Below, piece after piece: positions 1-7,912 of a DNA stretch of 36,251 nucleotides. The DNA comes from Desulfuromonas sp. TF (GTDB lineage Bacteria > Desulfobacterota > Desulfuromonadia > Desulfuromonadales > ATBO01): positions 88,181-124,431 of the forward strand of contig NZ_KI421424.1 in the NCBI RefSeq assembly GCF_000472285.1, read 5' to 3'. Below the pieces are notes generated by a model that did no database searches, was not told the origin of the DNA, and saw only the letters and a list, made by a program, of their open reading frames with translations. Each line of letters opens with the position of its first letter. Within the stretch, counting starts at the first letter, position 1. The position numbers were made by a program, and so were the translations under genes.

Positions 1-1032
1 CTGCCGTTCCAGCTTCCCCTTGAGCTGCCCGCAGGCGGCCGAGATGTCCTGCCCCTTGCTGGCCCGGCGGATGGCGACGATGTCGCGGCTGAGCAGATAG
101 GTCTGAAAGGCTTCGATGCTCTCGGGCCGGGGAGCGCGAAAGGCCGATCCCTCATGCTCGTTGTAGGGGATCAGGTTGACCTTGGCCTTGATCCCGTGCA
201 GCAGCCGGACCAGCCGTTTGGCATCGGCCGGCGTGTCGTTCACGTCCCTGATCAGGATGTATTCGAAAGTGATGCGCTGGCGCGTCGCCAGCGGAAACTC
301 CCGGCAGGCGGCCATGAGATCTTTCAGCGGATATCGCCGGTTGACCGGCATCAGCTCGTTCCGAACGGCGTCGGTTGTGGCATTGAGGGATACCGCCAGG
401 TTCACCCGGATGCGCCGGCCAAGCTCCAGCATCTCCGGGATCAGCCCCGAGGTGGAGAGGGTTACCTTGCGCGGCCCGTATCCGAATCCGTCATCGTGGT
501 AGAGGATCTGCAGGGCCTTGACCACGTTGTCCAGGTTGTGCAGCGGCTCCCCCATCCCCATCATGACGATGTTGTTGACCGGTCCCTCCCTGGCTGTGGC
601 GCAGACCTGGTTGACAATCTCCGCCGGGGAAAGATTGCGCAACAGGCCGAAGGTGCCGGTGAGGCAGAAAGCGCACTGCATGGCGCAGCCGACCTGCGTC
701 GAGATGCAGAGCGTGCTGCGCTCCCCCTCCATGGGGATGCGCACCGTCTCCACCGTCTGTCCGTCCCCAAGACGAAAGAGGTACTTGCGGGTGCCGTCGG
801 TACTGACTTCCGTCACCTCCGGCTCCCAGTCGGAAATAAAAGCCCTGCGCTCCAGTTCCTCCCGCAACGACTTGGAGAGGTCCGTCATCCCGGCAAAGGA
901 GGTCACCCCCCGGGCGTAGATCCAGCGTATGATCTGCCGGGCGCGGAAGCGCTCCTTGCCCAACCCGGTGAGGAATTCCGTGAGTTCCTCGCCGGTGAGG
1001 TTCTTGATGTCGATGAGACCTTGCCGTGACAC
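1..1032 (-). CDS. rlmN: 23S rRNA/tRNA adenine-C2 methyltransferase RlmN (3' end cut by window edge)
   Basis: Radical-SAM enzyme that methylates C2 of A2503 in 23S rRNA and A37 of some tRNAs. Reading the minus strand from a GTG at 1032 gives 344 codons open to the window edge. Visible are the iron-sulfur motif GCAMQCAFC (CxxxCxxC), the upstream STLCISTQ cysteine, MGMGEPLHN, and near the end [11 protein letters not shown], which carries the cysteine that forms the methylated intermediate. Family members are about 345 to 385 aa, so only a few C-terminal residues are probably missing. The GTG start is chosen because the reading N-terminal of IDIKNLT looks like normal RlmN; its Shine-Dalgarno sequence is weak (GGAAACAGAGA). 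It lies downstream of ndk, separated by a terminator, so it probably has its own promoter. Confidence 0.95.
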   Translation of the reverse strand, partial: MSRQGLIDIKNLTGEELTEFLTGLGKERFRARQIIRWIYARGVTSFAGMTDLSKSLREELERRAFISDWEPEVTEVSTDGTRKYLFRLGDGQTVETVRIPMEGERSTLCISTQVGCAMQCAFCLTGTFGLLRNLSPAEIVNQVCATAREGPVNNIVMMGMGEPLHNLDNVVKALQILYHDDGFGYGPRKVTLSTSGLIPEMLELGRRIRVNLAVSLNATTDAVRNELMPVNRRYPLKDLMAACREFPLATRQRITFEYILIRDVNDTPADAKRLVRLLHGIKAKVNLIPYNEHEGSAFRAPRPESIEAFQTYLLSRDIVAIRRASKGQDISAACGQLKGKLERQ

Positions 1033-1112
1033 TCTCTGTTTCCAACCTATCTATATTTAACGAAGAGTCGTGAAGAGGGCGCCTCTGCGTTGAAGATCTT
1101 CTTTTTGATTAT

Positions 1113-1151
1113 GAAAAAGCCCTCCGGGATTGTACCCGAAGGGCTTTTTCT
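1113..1151 (-). terminator. Rho-independent terminator after ndk
   Basis: Inverted repeat AAAAAGCCCTTCGGG / CCCGGAGGGCTTTTT around a short TACAAT loop, with one G-T pair and T runs on both sides. It lies about 30 nt past the ndk stop and before rlmN. The A/T flanks would let it work in both directions. Confidence 0.85.
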
Positions 1152-1182
1152 TCACAAGGTCAAAGTACGGCAACCCCCCGGC

Positions 1183-1596
1183 TTAGAGCAGCTCCAGCCC
1201 GGAGAAGAAATAGGGGATCTCGAAATCGGCGGTTTCGGGGGCGTCGGAGCCGTGGGTGGCGTTCTCGCCGATGGAGGCGCCGAATTCCTTGCGCATGGTC
1301 CCCTCTGCGGCCTCGGCGGGGTTGGTGGCGCCCATCAGGTCGCGCCACTTTTTGATCGCCCCATCGGCCTCCAGGACCATGACGATGCAGGGGCCGCTGC
1401 TCATGAAGTCGGTCAACTCGCCGAAGAAAGGCCGCTCCTTGTGCACGTAGTAGAAGCCTTCGGCTTCCACCTTGCTCATGTAGAGCTTTTTCATACCTAC
1501 GATCTTGAAGCCTTCGGTGTAGATGCGCGAGATAATCCGGCCGGCGTAACCGGCTGCGAAGGCGTCGGGCTTGATGATGGCGAAAGTTCTTTCCAT
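1183..1596 (-). CDS. ndk: Nucleoside diphosphate kinase
   Basis: Transfers the gamma phosphate of ATP to nucleoside diphosphates through a phosphohistidine. The 137-aa product has the usual bacterial length and starts [13 protein letters not shown]. The active-site histidine sits in NATHGSD, and [13 protein letters not shown] and IGRIIS-like nucleotide-binding segments are present. The ATG at 1596 is preceded by GGAGGATACGACC, a strong ribosome binding site, so an upstream in-frame ATG at 1635 is rejected. A good sigma70-type promoter lies 49 to 77 nt upstream and a terminator follows, so ndk looks like a single-gene transcript. Confidence 0.97.
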   Translation of the reverse strand: MERTFAIIKPDAFAAGYAGRIISRIYTEGFKIVGMKKLYMSKVEAEGFYYVHKERPFFGELTDFMSSGPCIVMVLEADGAIKKWRDLMGATNPAEAAEGTMRKEFGASIGENATHGSDAPETADFEIPYFFSGLELL

Positions 1597-1644
1597 GGTC
1601 GTATCCTCCAATAGTTTAATGAGTCGACGGGGCAAAATGCGCGA

Positions 1645-1673
1645 CTTGTAGCATCACCGGAGGCAAAAGTCAA
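1645..1673 (-). promoter_or_regulatory. Predicted sigma70 promoter of ndk
   Basis: On the minus strand TTGACT, a 17-nt spacer, then TACAAG. The expected start site is near 1638, giving a leader of about 40 nt that contains the GGAGG ribosome binding site. Confidence 0.6.
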
Positions 1674-1733
1674 GAAAAACGGGGGAGAACGGAAGATAGA
1701 CGGCGGAAGGCAGAGGACGGCGGACAAGGCATT

Positions 1734-1768
1734 CTGATAACTGATAACTGATGCCTGATACCTGCTTT
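1734..1768. repeat. Degenerate 7-bp tandem array (CTGATAA type)
   Basis: CTGATAA, CTGATAA, CTGATGC, CTGATAC, CTGCTTT in strict 7-nt register. The array ends inside the stop codon of the PEBP-family gene (1767-1769). The preceding GA-rich stretch 1690-1727 has looser 7-nt periodicity of CGGAAGG type. Confidence 0.75.
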
Positions 1769-2246
1769 ATCGGCTGCTTTTCTGATACGTTCCGATCAAT
1801 TCCGCCGCGGCGAGGATATGCCCTTCCATCGCCTTCTCCAACTCCTCCTTGGTCGAACGCTCGTGGAGATCCAGGGCTGTGTCCAAGGCAAAGAGCTTGT
1901 GGAAATAGCGGTGACGGCCAATGGGTGGACAGGGTCCGCCGTAGCCGGTCTTGTCCCAGTTGTTGAGCCCGCTCCGGGCTCCTTCCGGCAGATCCCTCAC
2001 ATCCATGGCTTCCGGCAATCCCGTCGAATCGGCCGGGAGGTTGTAGAGCACCCAGTGAACCCAGGTCATCTTCGGCGCTTCCGGATCCGGGGCGTCCGGA
2101 TCGTCGACGATCAGGGCCAGGCTCCGCGTCCCTTCAGGGATTCCGGACCATTCCAGAGGGGGCGAGATATCCTCGTCCTCGCAGGTGTATTTGGCTGGAA
2201 TTTCATCGTTATCGGCGAAAGCCGGGGAACGGATTTCGAGTGGCAT
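1767..2246 (-). CDS. YbhB/YbcL family (PEBP/Raf-kinase-inhibitor-like) protein
   Basis: The 159-aa product belongs to the phosphatidylethanolamine-binding-protein fold, named YbhB/YbcL in E. coli; biochemical function in bacteria is poorly known. Hallmarks are SPPLEWSGIPEGTRSLAL, the ligand-pocket segment DDPDAPDPEAPKMTWVHWV, and GPCPPIGRHRYFHKLFALD. No signal peptide is seen, so it is probably cytoplasmic. The ATG at 2246 is used because GGAGG stands five nt before it; the reading frame is open upstream to 2384 but without family similarity. It follows the barrel-protein gene by 134 nt, and a promoter candidate in that gap suggests separate expression. Confidence 0.93.
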   Translation of the reverse strand: MPLEIRSPAFADNDEIPAKYTCEDEDISPPLEWSGIPEGTRSLALIVDDPDAPDPEAPKMTWVHWVLYNLPADSTGLPEAMDVRDLPEGARSGLNNWDKTGYGGPCPPIGRHRYFHKLFALDTALDLHERSTKEELEKAMEGHILAAAELIGTYQKSSR

Positions 2247-2316
2247 GATTGCCTCCATCTGGGAATGGCAGACGCGCTGCTCCGCTGATTGACCGTCTGT
2301 CTCCTGATATGCCTCT

Positions 2317-2344
2317 ATATTAGCGGCCCTGTCACCGGTTGCAA
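2317..2344 (-). promoter_or_regulatory. Predicted sigma70 promoter of the PEBP-family gene
   Basis: TTGCAA, 16-nt spacer, TAATAT on the minus strand, about 70 nt upstream of the ATG at 2246. Confidence 0.45.
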
Positions 2345-2380
2345 GGGTCGAAGTTCTGGGGAAGTGCGGTTCTGCCGGAC

Positions 2381-3511
2381 TCAATCCCGAGGAGGGGGCA
2401 GTTTCGGGTAGTGGCCGAATAACATCTCCAGCCTCAGCAGGATGCCCGGGGTCGCATCACGGTCCCGCTCGTCCGGAAAGGAAACCTGCGGGATGACTTC
2501 GTAGAATAGCCAGTCCCTCAGGATTCTCTGCCGGTAACGGGCGCTCAACACGACGTTGTCGAGCTGGTGGTGCGGCCTGGTCCGGAAGAAGTTCCCCCAA
2601 CTGTAGATGATGACCCGCCGGGGGCTGAAACGCTGAAACACCTGAAAAGCCAAGTCGTAAAAGTACCCATCCTCCTCCGAAGTCCACGAACCGTCCAGCG
2701 TCGTGCGGAAGAAGAAGGGGCGTTTCAGTTCCCGATCGAAATCGAAGGTTGTCCGGACACCAGTTTCCCCATCGGTAGAGGCAATGAGGCGCTGCGTGAA
2801 GCGGAAAAGCCAGGAATCGAGGGGGACCGACTGCCGGTAGCGCGGTTCGAGGAATACAACCGGCAGCCCGTCTCGCCACCTGATGCCGGCCCGGAGGCTG
2901 ATATTGCGCTCTAGAGTTTCAATCAGGAAATAGCGCAGGGAGGTCGAAAAGTCGTCATCGGCCGAGGTCAGCTCCGGTCTTTCCCCTTGGACGCCGGAAA
3001 TGGTCCGGAAGTCCTCCTCTACATCATCAGGATCTCCGGCGACGACAAGCTGGAGCCTCTCCTCTAGAATCGGCAGATCGAGATGGAGATTGGCCTTCAT
3101 GTCGTACTCGACTGCGTCGTCATCCTCTGCGAAGAGGGAAAACCTGACTCTCACCCGGGTTTCCGAGATTTCGCTCTCAACCCGCGGATCGGCGAAAAAG
3201 GAATCCAGCCACCTCGCCGTCGCGAGCACTCCCGTCGAGATACGCTCGTGGGCGGCATCGATGATGATCGGCTCCCCGGCTTCTTCCTCCTCCCCTTCGA
3301 CTTTTTCTCGAGCCTCGGTCACATCGGCCCCTTCCGAGTCCTGGCTGAGATCGACCCCATTCCCGGAAATCTGCTCCGGCGCCTCCAACTCCTCCTCCGA
3401 CTCTTGGGCGGGGGGTTCGAGATAGGTCTTTTCTTCCTCCGCAAAAGCGCTCGAGGGCAGCCCGATTCCGAGCAGCAGAAGCATTATCGATGCGGGGACC
3501 CAGCGTGTCAT
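2381..3511 (-). CDS. Predicted outer-membrane beta-barrel protein, function unknown
   Basis: I do not recognise a named family. The 376-aa product begins with a clear Sec signal peptide (hydrophobic IMLLLLGIGLPSS, cleavage after AFA). A strongly acidic linker of about 70 residues rich in Glu and Asp follows. The remainder has alternating hydrophobic/polar strands with many aromatic and Arg residues (SLRYFLIETLERNISLRAGIR-like segments, FFFRTTLDGSW), typical of an outer-membrane barrel of perhaps 10 to 12 strands. The ATG at 3511 is preferred over a TTG at 3517; neither has a strong ribosome binding site. It lies 162 nt downstream of tamB on the same strand, which suggests an envelope role, but this is inference from position. 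Confidence 0.75.
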   Translation of the reverse strand: MTRWVPASIMLLLLGIGLPSSAFAEEEKTYLEPPAQESEEELEAPEQISGNGVDLSQDSEGADVTEAREKVEGEEEEAGEPIIIDAAHERISTGVLATARWLDSFFADPRVESEISETRVRVRFSLFAEDDDAVEYDMKANLHLDLPILEERLQLVVAGDPDDVEEDFRTISGVQGERPELTSADDDFSTSLRYFLIETLERNISLRAGIRWRDGLPVVFLEPRYRQSVPLDSWLFRFTQRLIASTDGETGVRTTFDFDRELKRPFFFRTTLDGSWTSEEDGYFYDLAFQVFQRFSPRRVIIYSWGNFFRTRPHHQLDNVVLSARYRQRILRDWLFYEVIPQVSFPDERDRDATPGILLRLEMLFGHYPKLPPPRD

Positions 3512-3673
3512 AGGCAATGATCGCGTTTCGAAGTATGGGAAATAATTACCCTATAATGAGAATAACAGAGAACGAGCCCATCGGGAGAAGGGCATGAAAT
3601 TTTTTTCGCCCTTTCTGATTTCCCGATCCGATGGCGATTCTATCAAGGACGGCGTCCAGCCGTGCTTGGGGGG

Positions 3674-6600
3674 TTATTTGAACTCGATCTTGTAGAAGAG
3701 ATCAACCCCGCTATCTTCCCCCATCTTTGATTCGACCTCCCAGTGCTCGCTGATCTCGTACCGCAACCTGGCCACATTGCTTTCGGTGAAGAGCGACTGC
3801 CCATAGCTGATGTAGAGGCGCGGGCTGAGGTATTTGCCGATCGTCACCATGGAACTTTCGACCTCGCCGCCTCCCGATTCGATGGTCAGGACATCGACAC
3901 CGAGTTGCCTTTTGAGGCGGTCCTGCAGCACAGCCGATTCGCCGCCGGAGAGGAGGGCGCCGGCGGCTCCCATAAGCAGACCGGCACTTTCGCGGTCCCC
4001 ACCCATCGGATGGCCGAGAACGATATAGGACAGTACATCCGTGTCCGGCATGGCAGGGTCGGAGTAGAGCTTCACCACCGGCTCCCGGGGAGTGCCGCCG
4101 ACCTGAACCCCCGCCTTTATTTCGCCGATGGTGCGCAGTGCCAGAATATCCAGGGTCGGCCGGTCGACAGGGCCGCCGGCAAAGAGAATCCGGCCTCGAT
4201 CAATCTTGAGCTGCACACCGTAGGCTGAGTAGATTCCCTCGGCGACACGGATCTCTCCCCTGGCATTGATGTCTTCGATACCCTCTGAAATCAGCGTGAG
4301 CTCCCCTGCGAGACGGGCATCGACGCCTGCGTACCTGATCAGCACGCGCTTTCCGAGGACTACCTTCACCCTGAGATCGAGCGCGATGGGGAGGTCCCCC
4401 CTTTCGGCGGGAGTTTCCCCCCCGACGATCACGACATCTGGGCTTTCCGCCACCATCTCGGGCCTTTTGCGCTCCACGAGGATCAGTTCCGGCAGCTCCA
4501 CTGTCCCGCGCACCTTGAGTCTCTCGGTGGTGCCGCTGAGCTCGAGATCGGGAGAGACGAGGAGCTGCAGCTCGGGGAGATCGACGGCCTGGAAGCGCTC
4601 TCCCTTTACCGTCGCCTGATATTCGACGACCCGCCACTGATCAAGCCGCACCTCTCCGTTCCCCTCGATGCGTCCCGGTCCGGAAAGGGCGGAGAAGGAG
4701 ACGAGACGGAGCCTCTGTCCGGACAGTTCGGCCCTGACCTCAACGTCCTGGATTTCGACGCCTGCGGCGGGGAGATAGGCGCCGGCGCCGCTCAGGTGCA
4801 CCATGCCTCCGAGATCTGGAGAACGCCAGGTTCCGCCGATACTCAGCCGGACCGCCAGTTCTCCTTCACTTTCCCGCAGCAGGCCCGGGAAAATGGCGGA
4901 GAGCAGCCCCTGCTCCCTCATCTCGCCGCTGAGGCGCACCGAGAGCGGCCCCTGCGGCGGGGAGGAAGTGGGTATCCGGGCCGGCAGAGGAAGACTGAAG
5001 GACCCTTCGATCCGTCCGACTTCGGCGAGGGCAATATCCAAGTTTCCCTCCAGGGACTCCCCCTTCCACCGCCAGCTCGCCTCGGCCGTGCTCAGGTCGA
5101 AGGCGACCTCCCCCTCCTCTCGCCTCCAGGTTACTTCTCCATCGCCGACTTCCGTGCTGCCGGTCAGAGCGAGCTTCTGGCCGGGGAGCCACTCTCCCCG
5201 TACCTCTCCGCTCAAAGCTCCCCGGAGGTGAACGGCGGAGGGAATCCAGGGACTCAGGAGGAAGAGATCGATCCGTTCCCATCTCCCCTCAAGAATTCCT
5301 CGCCGGGGCATCGCCAGCGGCGCCTCTTCGGAGTGAAGATCGGCGGCGAGCCTCCCCCCATCCTCCATCTCCGCTTCAAGACGGGCATCGAGTCCGCCGG
5401 CATCCCAGTCGACGGTTCCCTCCACCCGGGAAAAGGAAGCTTCGATGTCCTCCGTCGCCAGTTGCCCCGCCGCTTCGACCCTTCCCTTGATGACAGTTCG
5501 CTCAGCTCCAAGCAGCCTGAGTGCGGCCTCGCCACTGCTGCGCCCCTCCAGCAGGATGGTTTCCGGCAGCCAGGGTCTCAGCAGGGAGAGATCGAGGTCC
5601 CGCCAGCTCCCGTCCAGGGTTCCGCGCCGGGGCACCGTCAACGGCGCCTCTTCGGAGCTCAGATCGGCGGCGAGTCTCCCCCCTCCCTCCAGTTCCGCTT
5701 CGACGCGGGCGGCGAGTCCGCCGGCATCCCAGTCGACGGTTCCCTCCACCCGGGAAAAGGAGGCGGAAAAGTCCTCCAGCTCCAGCCGTCCCTTCGCCTC
5801 GACCCTCCCAGCGACGGCAGTCCGTCCCTGTTCCAGCAGGTGCAGGTCCGTCTTGCCGCTGCTTCGTCCCTCCAGCTTTACGGTTTTCGGCAGAAAGGGT
5901 CCCAGCAGGGAGAGATCGATCTTTCGCCATGTTCCCTCCAGAGTCCCACGCAGGGGGGAGCCGGTCAGACTGGCGGTCATTTCCAGAACCATGTCGGCGC
6001 CCCCCTCCAGGCGCAGAGGCGCAACCCTCACCCTGCCGATTCCGAGCTGCAGCGCCACCGGGTTTACGAGCCGCCAGTCTCCTAATTTGCGCGTCTCGCC
6101 ACGAAGCTGTTCAAGGGTCCCCGCCCAGAACTCTCCCGTCCATCCTCCTTCGGCCCGAAGCATTCCCCGACCCTGCGGCCCGCCTGCGGTCAGGTCCAGT
6201 TCGTGGCTCTCGAGGGTCCCGTCGAGGGACAGCTCGAGGGCGTCCAGGCGCAGCCGATCGTAGGCCAGCCCTCCGGACCGCAGGCGTACGGAAAAGGATC
6301 GTCCTTCGGGACGGTTCGCCTCGCCGCGCAGAGTCGCCGCCCGGGCCCCTGCGAATGCGATCCCATCCCCCTGAAATCCCAGACGGCCGGCGAGCTGCCC
6401 TTCTGCCCAGCGCACCCAGCCTTCCGCTTGCACACTTCCGGCAGCCCCTGGAATGAGTCCGTCGAGCCGGCGCACATCGGCGCTGATCTCCAGCCGCTCC
6501 CGCAGGCGACCGTGGGCGGCAAGATCGAAGCCGTCACCATGCAGTTCGAGGGCGGCGATATTCAGGTCTTCTCCCCGCACGGATAGATCGACCCGGCCGG

Positions 6601-7912
6601 TCAGAGGACGGCCGCGCAGGGTGCTTTCAAGAAGGGCTCCTTCCATTTCGGCCCACAGCGCTTCGCCCGGAAGCTTCTCCAGAGCGCCTTTCAGATCGAG
6701 ATTGACGACCCCGCTCCACCGGGGATCGATGACCGCCGGGTCGAGGCCGCGCCCCTGGAGCATCGCCTCGACCTGAACGCCCTCGCGCCATCCGACGGTG
6801 GCTTCGCCACCGATGGAGCCGCGGAGCCAGGCGCCGTCCAGGTCGCTGAGGGCTACCCCTTCCATGCTGCCGGAAAAACTTCCGGCCAGCCGCCCCTGGC
6901 GCCATCCGGCACCCCGGCTGGAGAGTTGGAAACTCCCCCCGTACTCCTGCAGGGTACCGGAGACCTCGATCCTTCCGCCGAGTTCGGCTGCCACGCCGGT
7001 TTGCCTAGCCAGGTCAAACCCTTTCGCCTCGACTTGCAGCGAGTAGGCGAAAGGGTCCTGCAGGGCGATCTCGCCTTCCCCGCTCAGCACTCCGCCCCAG
7101 GCGGCGTGGGTCAGCTCGAAATCCCGCAGGCGCAGAACCTCCCGGGCGAGGGAGATTTGCGCCGTCAGGTCGAGGATCACCGTCTTCCCTTTTCCCCCGC
7201 GCAGCTGTACTGGACCGGAGAGGAGTGCGTCGGCGTCTTCTTTGAGATCGGCCGTCAATCTGAATCCCTTCAGATCGGCGACCATCTCGGGGAGGCTCAA
7301 TCGCAGGTCGAGATGCAGGAGCGGGCTGACGAATCCCGCCGCCGCGTTCCCCTGCAGGCGATATCCCTCTGCGACGGCATCGAGATCGCTCACCTCCAGA
7401 ATTCCTTCATCCCAGGTGAGCCGCGCCGCCAGGTCAAGACGCCGGGCCTCCCCCTCAGGGGGATGCAGCGTGATGTCCTCAAGGCGCAATTCCTCTATCA
7501 CCGCGTCCAGGCGCAAGGCCCATCCCGATAGCCGCGGCCAGGTGAATTCGGCGGGTCCTTTCTCCTCGGAAGGAGGTTCCGGGCTCGTCGTGATCTCCCC
7601 CCCTTCGAGGGCCAGTTCCACCACCGCGAGATCCCCCTGCAGAAGGCGGCCGGGCTGCCATCGCAGGAGCAGGCGATCGAGCACCGCTTCCGTCCCCTCC
7701 CGGCGGAGCCGTATCCCCTCCAGGAGCAGGTCGTCGGCCAGCCGCCCTTCCACCCGGTCGATCTCCAACTCCGCACCGGCCGCTCCGGCGGCCGTCTCCA
7801 GAAGCCAACGCGCACCCTGCGGAGTGCGCAGCAGCCAGAGACCGGCGGTAAAAACAGAGATGACGGCCAGCAGCAGAAGCGCGGCCATAAGAAGGATCAG
7901 GCGTTTCACCAT
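3674..7912 (-). CDS. tamB: Translocation and assembly module protein TamB (DUF490 family)
   Basis: Large inner-membrane-anchored periplasmic protein of 1412 aa, within the usual range for TamB. With TamA it supports outer-membrane protein insertion and, as an AsmA-like family member, probably lipid transport across the periplasm. One N-terminal membrane segment (about residues 5-27, RLILLMAALLLLAVISVF) is followed by long beta-helical repeats. The conserved C-terminal domain is recognisable from VLGHPMGGDRESAGLL through RLYISYGQSLF to FYKIEFK. The start ATG overlaps the end of tamA by 7 nt, so translation is probably coupled. A 108-residue segment is duplicated in tandem in the middle (see repeat at 5267-5914). 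Confidence 0.93.
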   Translation of the reverse strand: MVKRLILLMAALLLLAVISVFTAGLWLLRTPQGARWLLETAAGAAGAELEIDRVEGRLADDLLLEGIRLRREGTEAVLDRLLLRWQPGRLLQGDLAVVELALEGGEITTSPEPPSEEKGPAEFTWPRLSGWALRLDAVIEELRLEDITLHPPEGEARRLDLAARLTWDEGILEVSDLDAVAEGYRLQGNAAAGFVSPLLHLDLRLSLPEMVADLKGFRLTADLKEDADALLSGPVQLRGGKGKTVILDLTAQISLAREVLRLRDFELTHAAWGGVLSGEGEIALQDPFAYSLQVEAKGFDLARQTGVAAELGGRIEVSGTLQEYGGSFQLSSRGAGWRQGRLAGSFSGSMEGVALSDLDGAWLRGSIGGEATVGWREGVQVEAMLQGRGLDPAVIDPRWSGVVNLDLKGALEKLPGEALWAEMEGALLESTLRGRPLTGRVDLSVRGEDLNIAALELHGDGFDLAAHGRLRERLEISADVRRLDGLIPGAAGSVQAEGWVRWAEGQLAGRLGFQGDGIAFAGARAATLRGEANRPEGRSFSVRLRSGGLAYDRLRLDALELSLDGTLESHELDLTAGGPQGRGMLRAEGGWTGEFWAGTLEQLRGETRKLGDWRLVNPVALQLGIGRVRVAPLRLEGGADMVLEMTASLTGSPLRGTLEGTWRKIDLSLLGPFLPKTVKLEGRSSGKTDLHLLEQGRTAVAGRVEAKGRLELEDFSASFSRVEGTVDWDAGGLAARVEAELEGGGRLAADLSSEEAPLTVPRRGTLDGSWRDLDLSLLRPWLPETILLEGRSSGEAALRLLGAERTVIKGRVEAAGQLATEDIEASFSRVEGTVDWDAGGLDARLEAEMEDGGRLAADLHSEEAPLAMPRRGILEGRWERIDLFLLSPWIPSAVHLRGALSGEVRGEWLPGQKLALTGSTEVGDGEVTWRREEGEVAFDLSTAEASWRWKGESLEGNLDIALAEVGRIEGSFSLPLPARIPTSSPPQGPLSVRLSGEMREQGLLSAIFPGLLRESEGELAVRLSIGGTWRSPDLGGMVHLSGAGAYLPAAGVEIQDVEVRAELSGQRLRLVSFSALSGPGRIEGNGEVRLDQWRVVEYQATVKGERFQAVDLPELQLLVSPDLELSGTTERLKVRGTVELPELILVERKRPEMVAESPDVVIVGGETPAERGDLPIALDLRVKVVLGKRVLIRYAGVDARLAGELTLISEGIEDINARGEIRVAEGIYSAYGVQLKIDRGRILFAGGPVDRPTLDILALRTIGEIKAGVQVGGTPREPVVKLYSDPAMPDTDVLSYIVLGHPMGGDRESAGLLMGAAGALLSGGESAVLQDRLKRQLGVDVLTIESGGGEVESSMVTIGKYLSPRLYISYGQSLFTESNVARLRYEISEHWEVESKMGEDSGVDLFYKIEFK
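5267..5914 (-). repeat. 324-bp tandem duplication inside tamB, with a diverged third unit
   Basis: Two blocks, 5267-5590 and 5591-5914, align without indels. The markers CATCCCAGTCGACGG at 5401 and 5725, and AGATCGAT/AGATCGAG at about 5265, 5589 and 5913, are exactly 324 bp (108 codons) apart. At protein level each unit contains LEGRSSG, SFSRVEGTVDWDAGGL, GGRLAADL, SEEAPL and PRRG. A third, clearly diverged unit begins at about 5915. Confidence 0.9.

Noticed and set aside
154-1029. 291-codon plus-strand open frame at the left end
   Set aside because: Shadow of rlmN, whose radical-SAM motifs are intact on the minus strand.
3552-3557. Perfect TATAAT on the plus strand upstream of the barrel-protein gene
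   Set aside because: No acceptable -35 element 16-18 nt upstream, and it would point toward tamB antisense without a gene to serve.
3590-3625. GGGCATG...CGCCC inverted repeat after tamB as terminator
   Set aside because: The stem is only about 4-5 bp and no T run follows on the minus strand.
4796-6085. Plus-strand open frames across tamB, with internal repeats
   Set aside because: The repeats only reflect the 324-bp duplication of tamB on the opposite strand.
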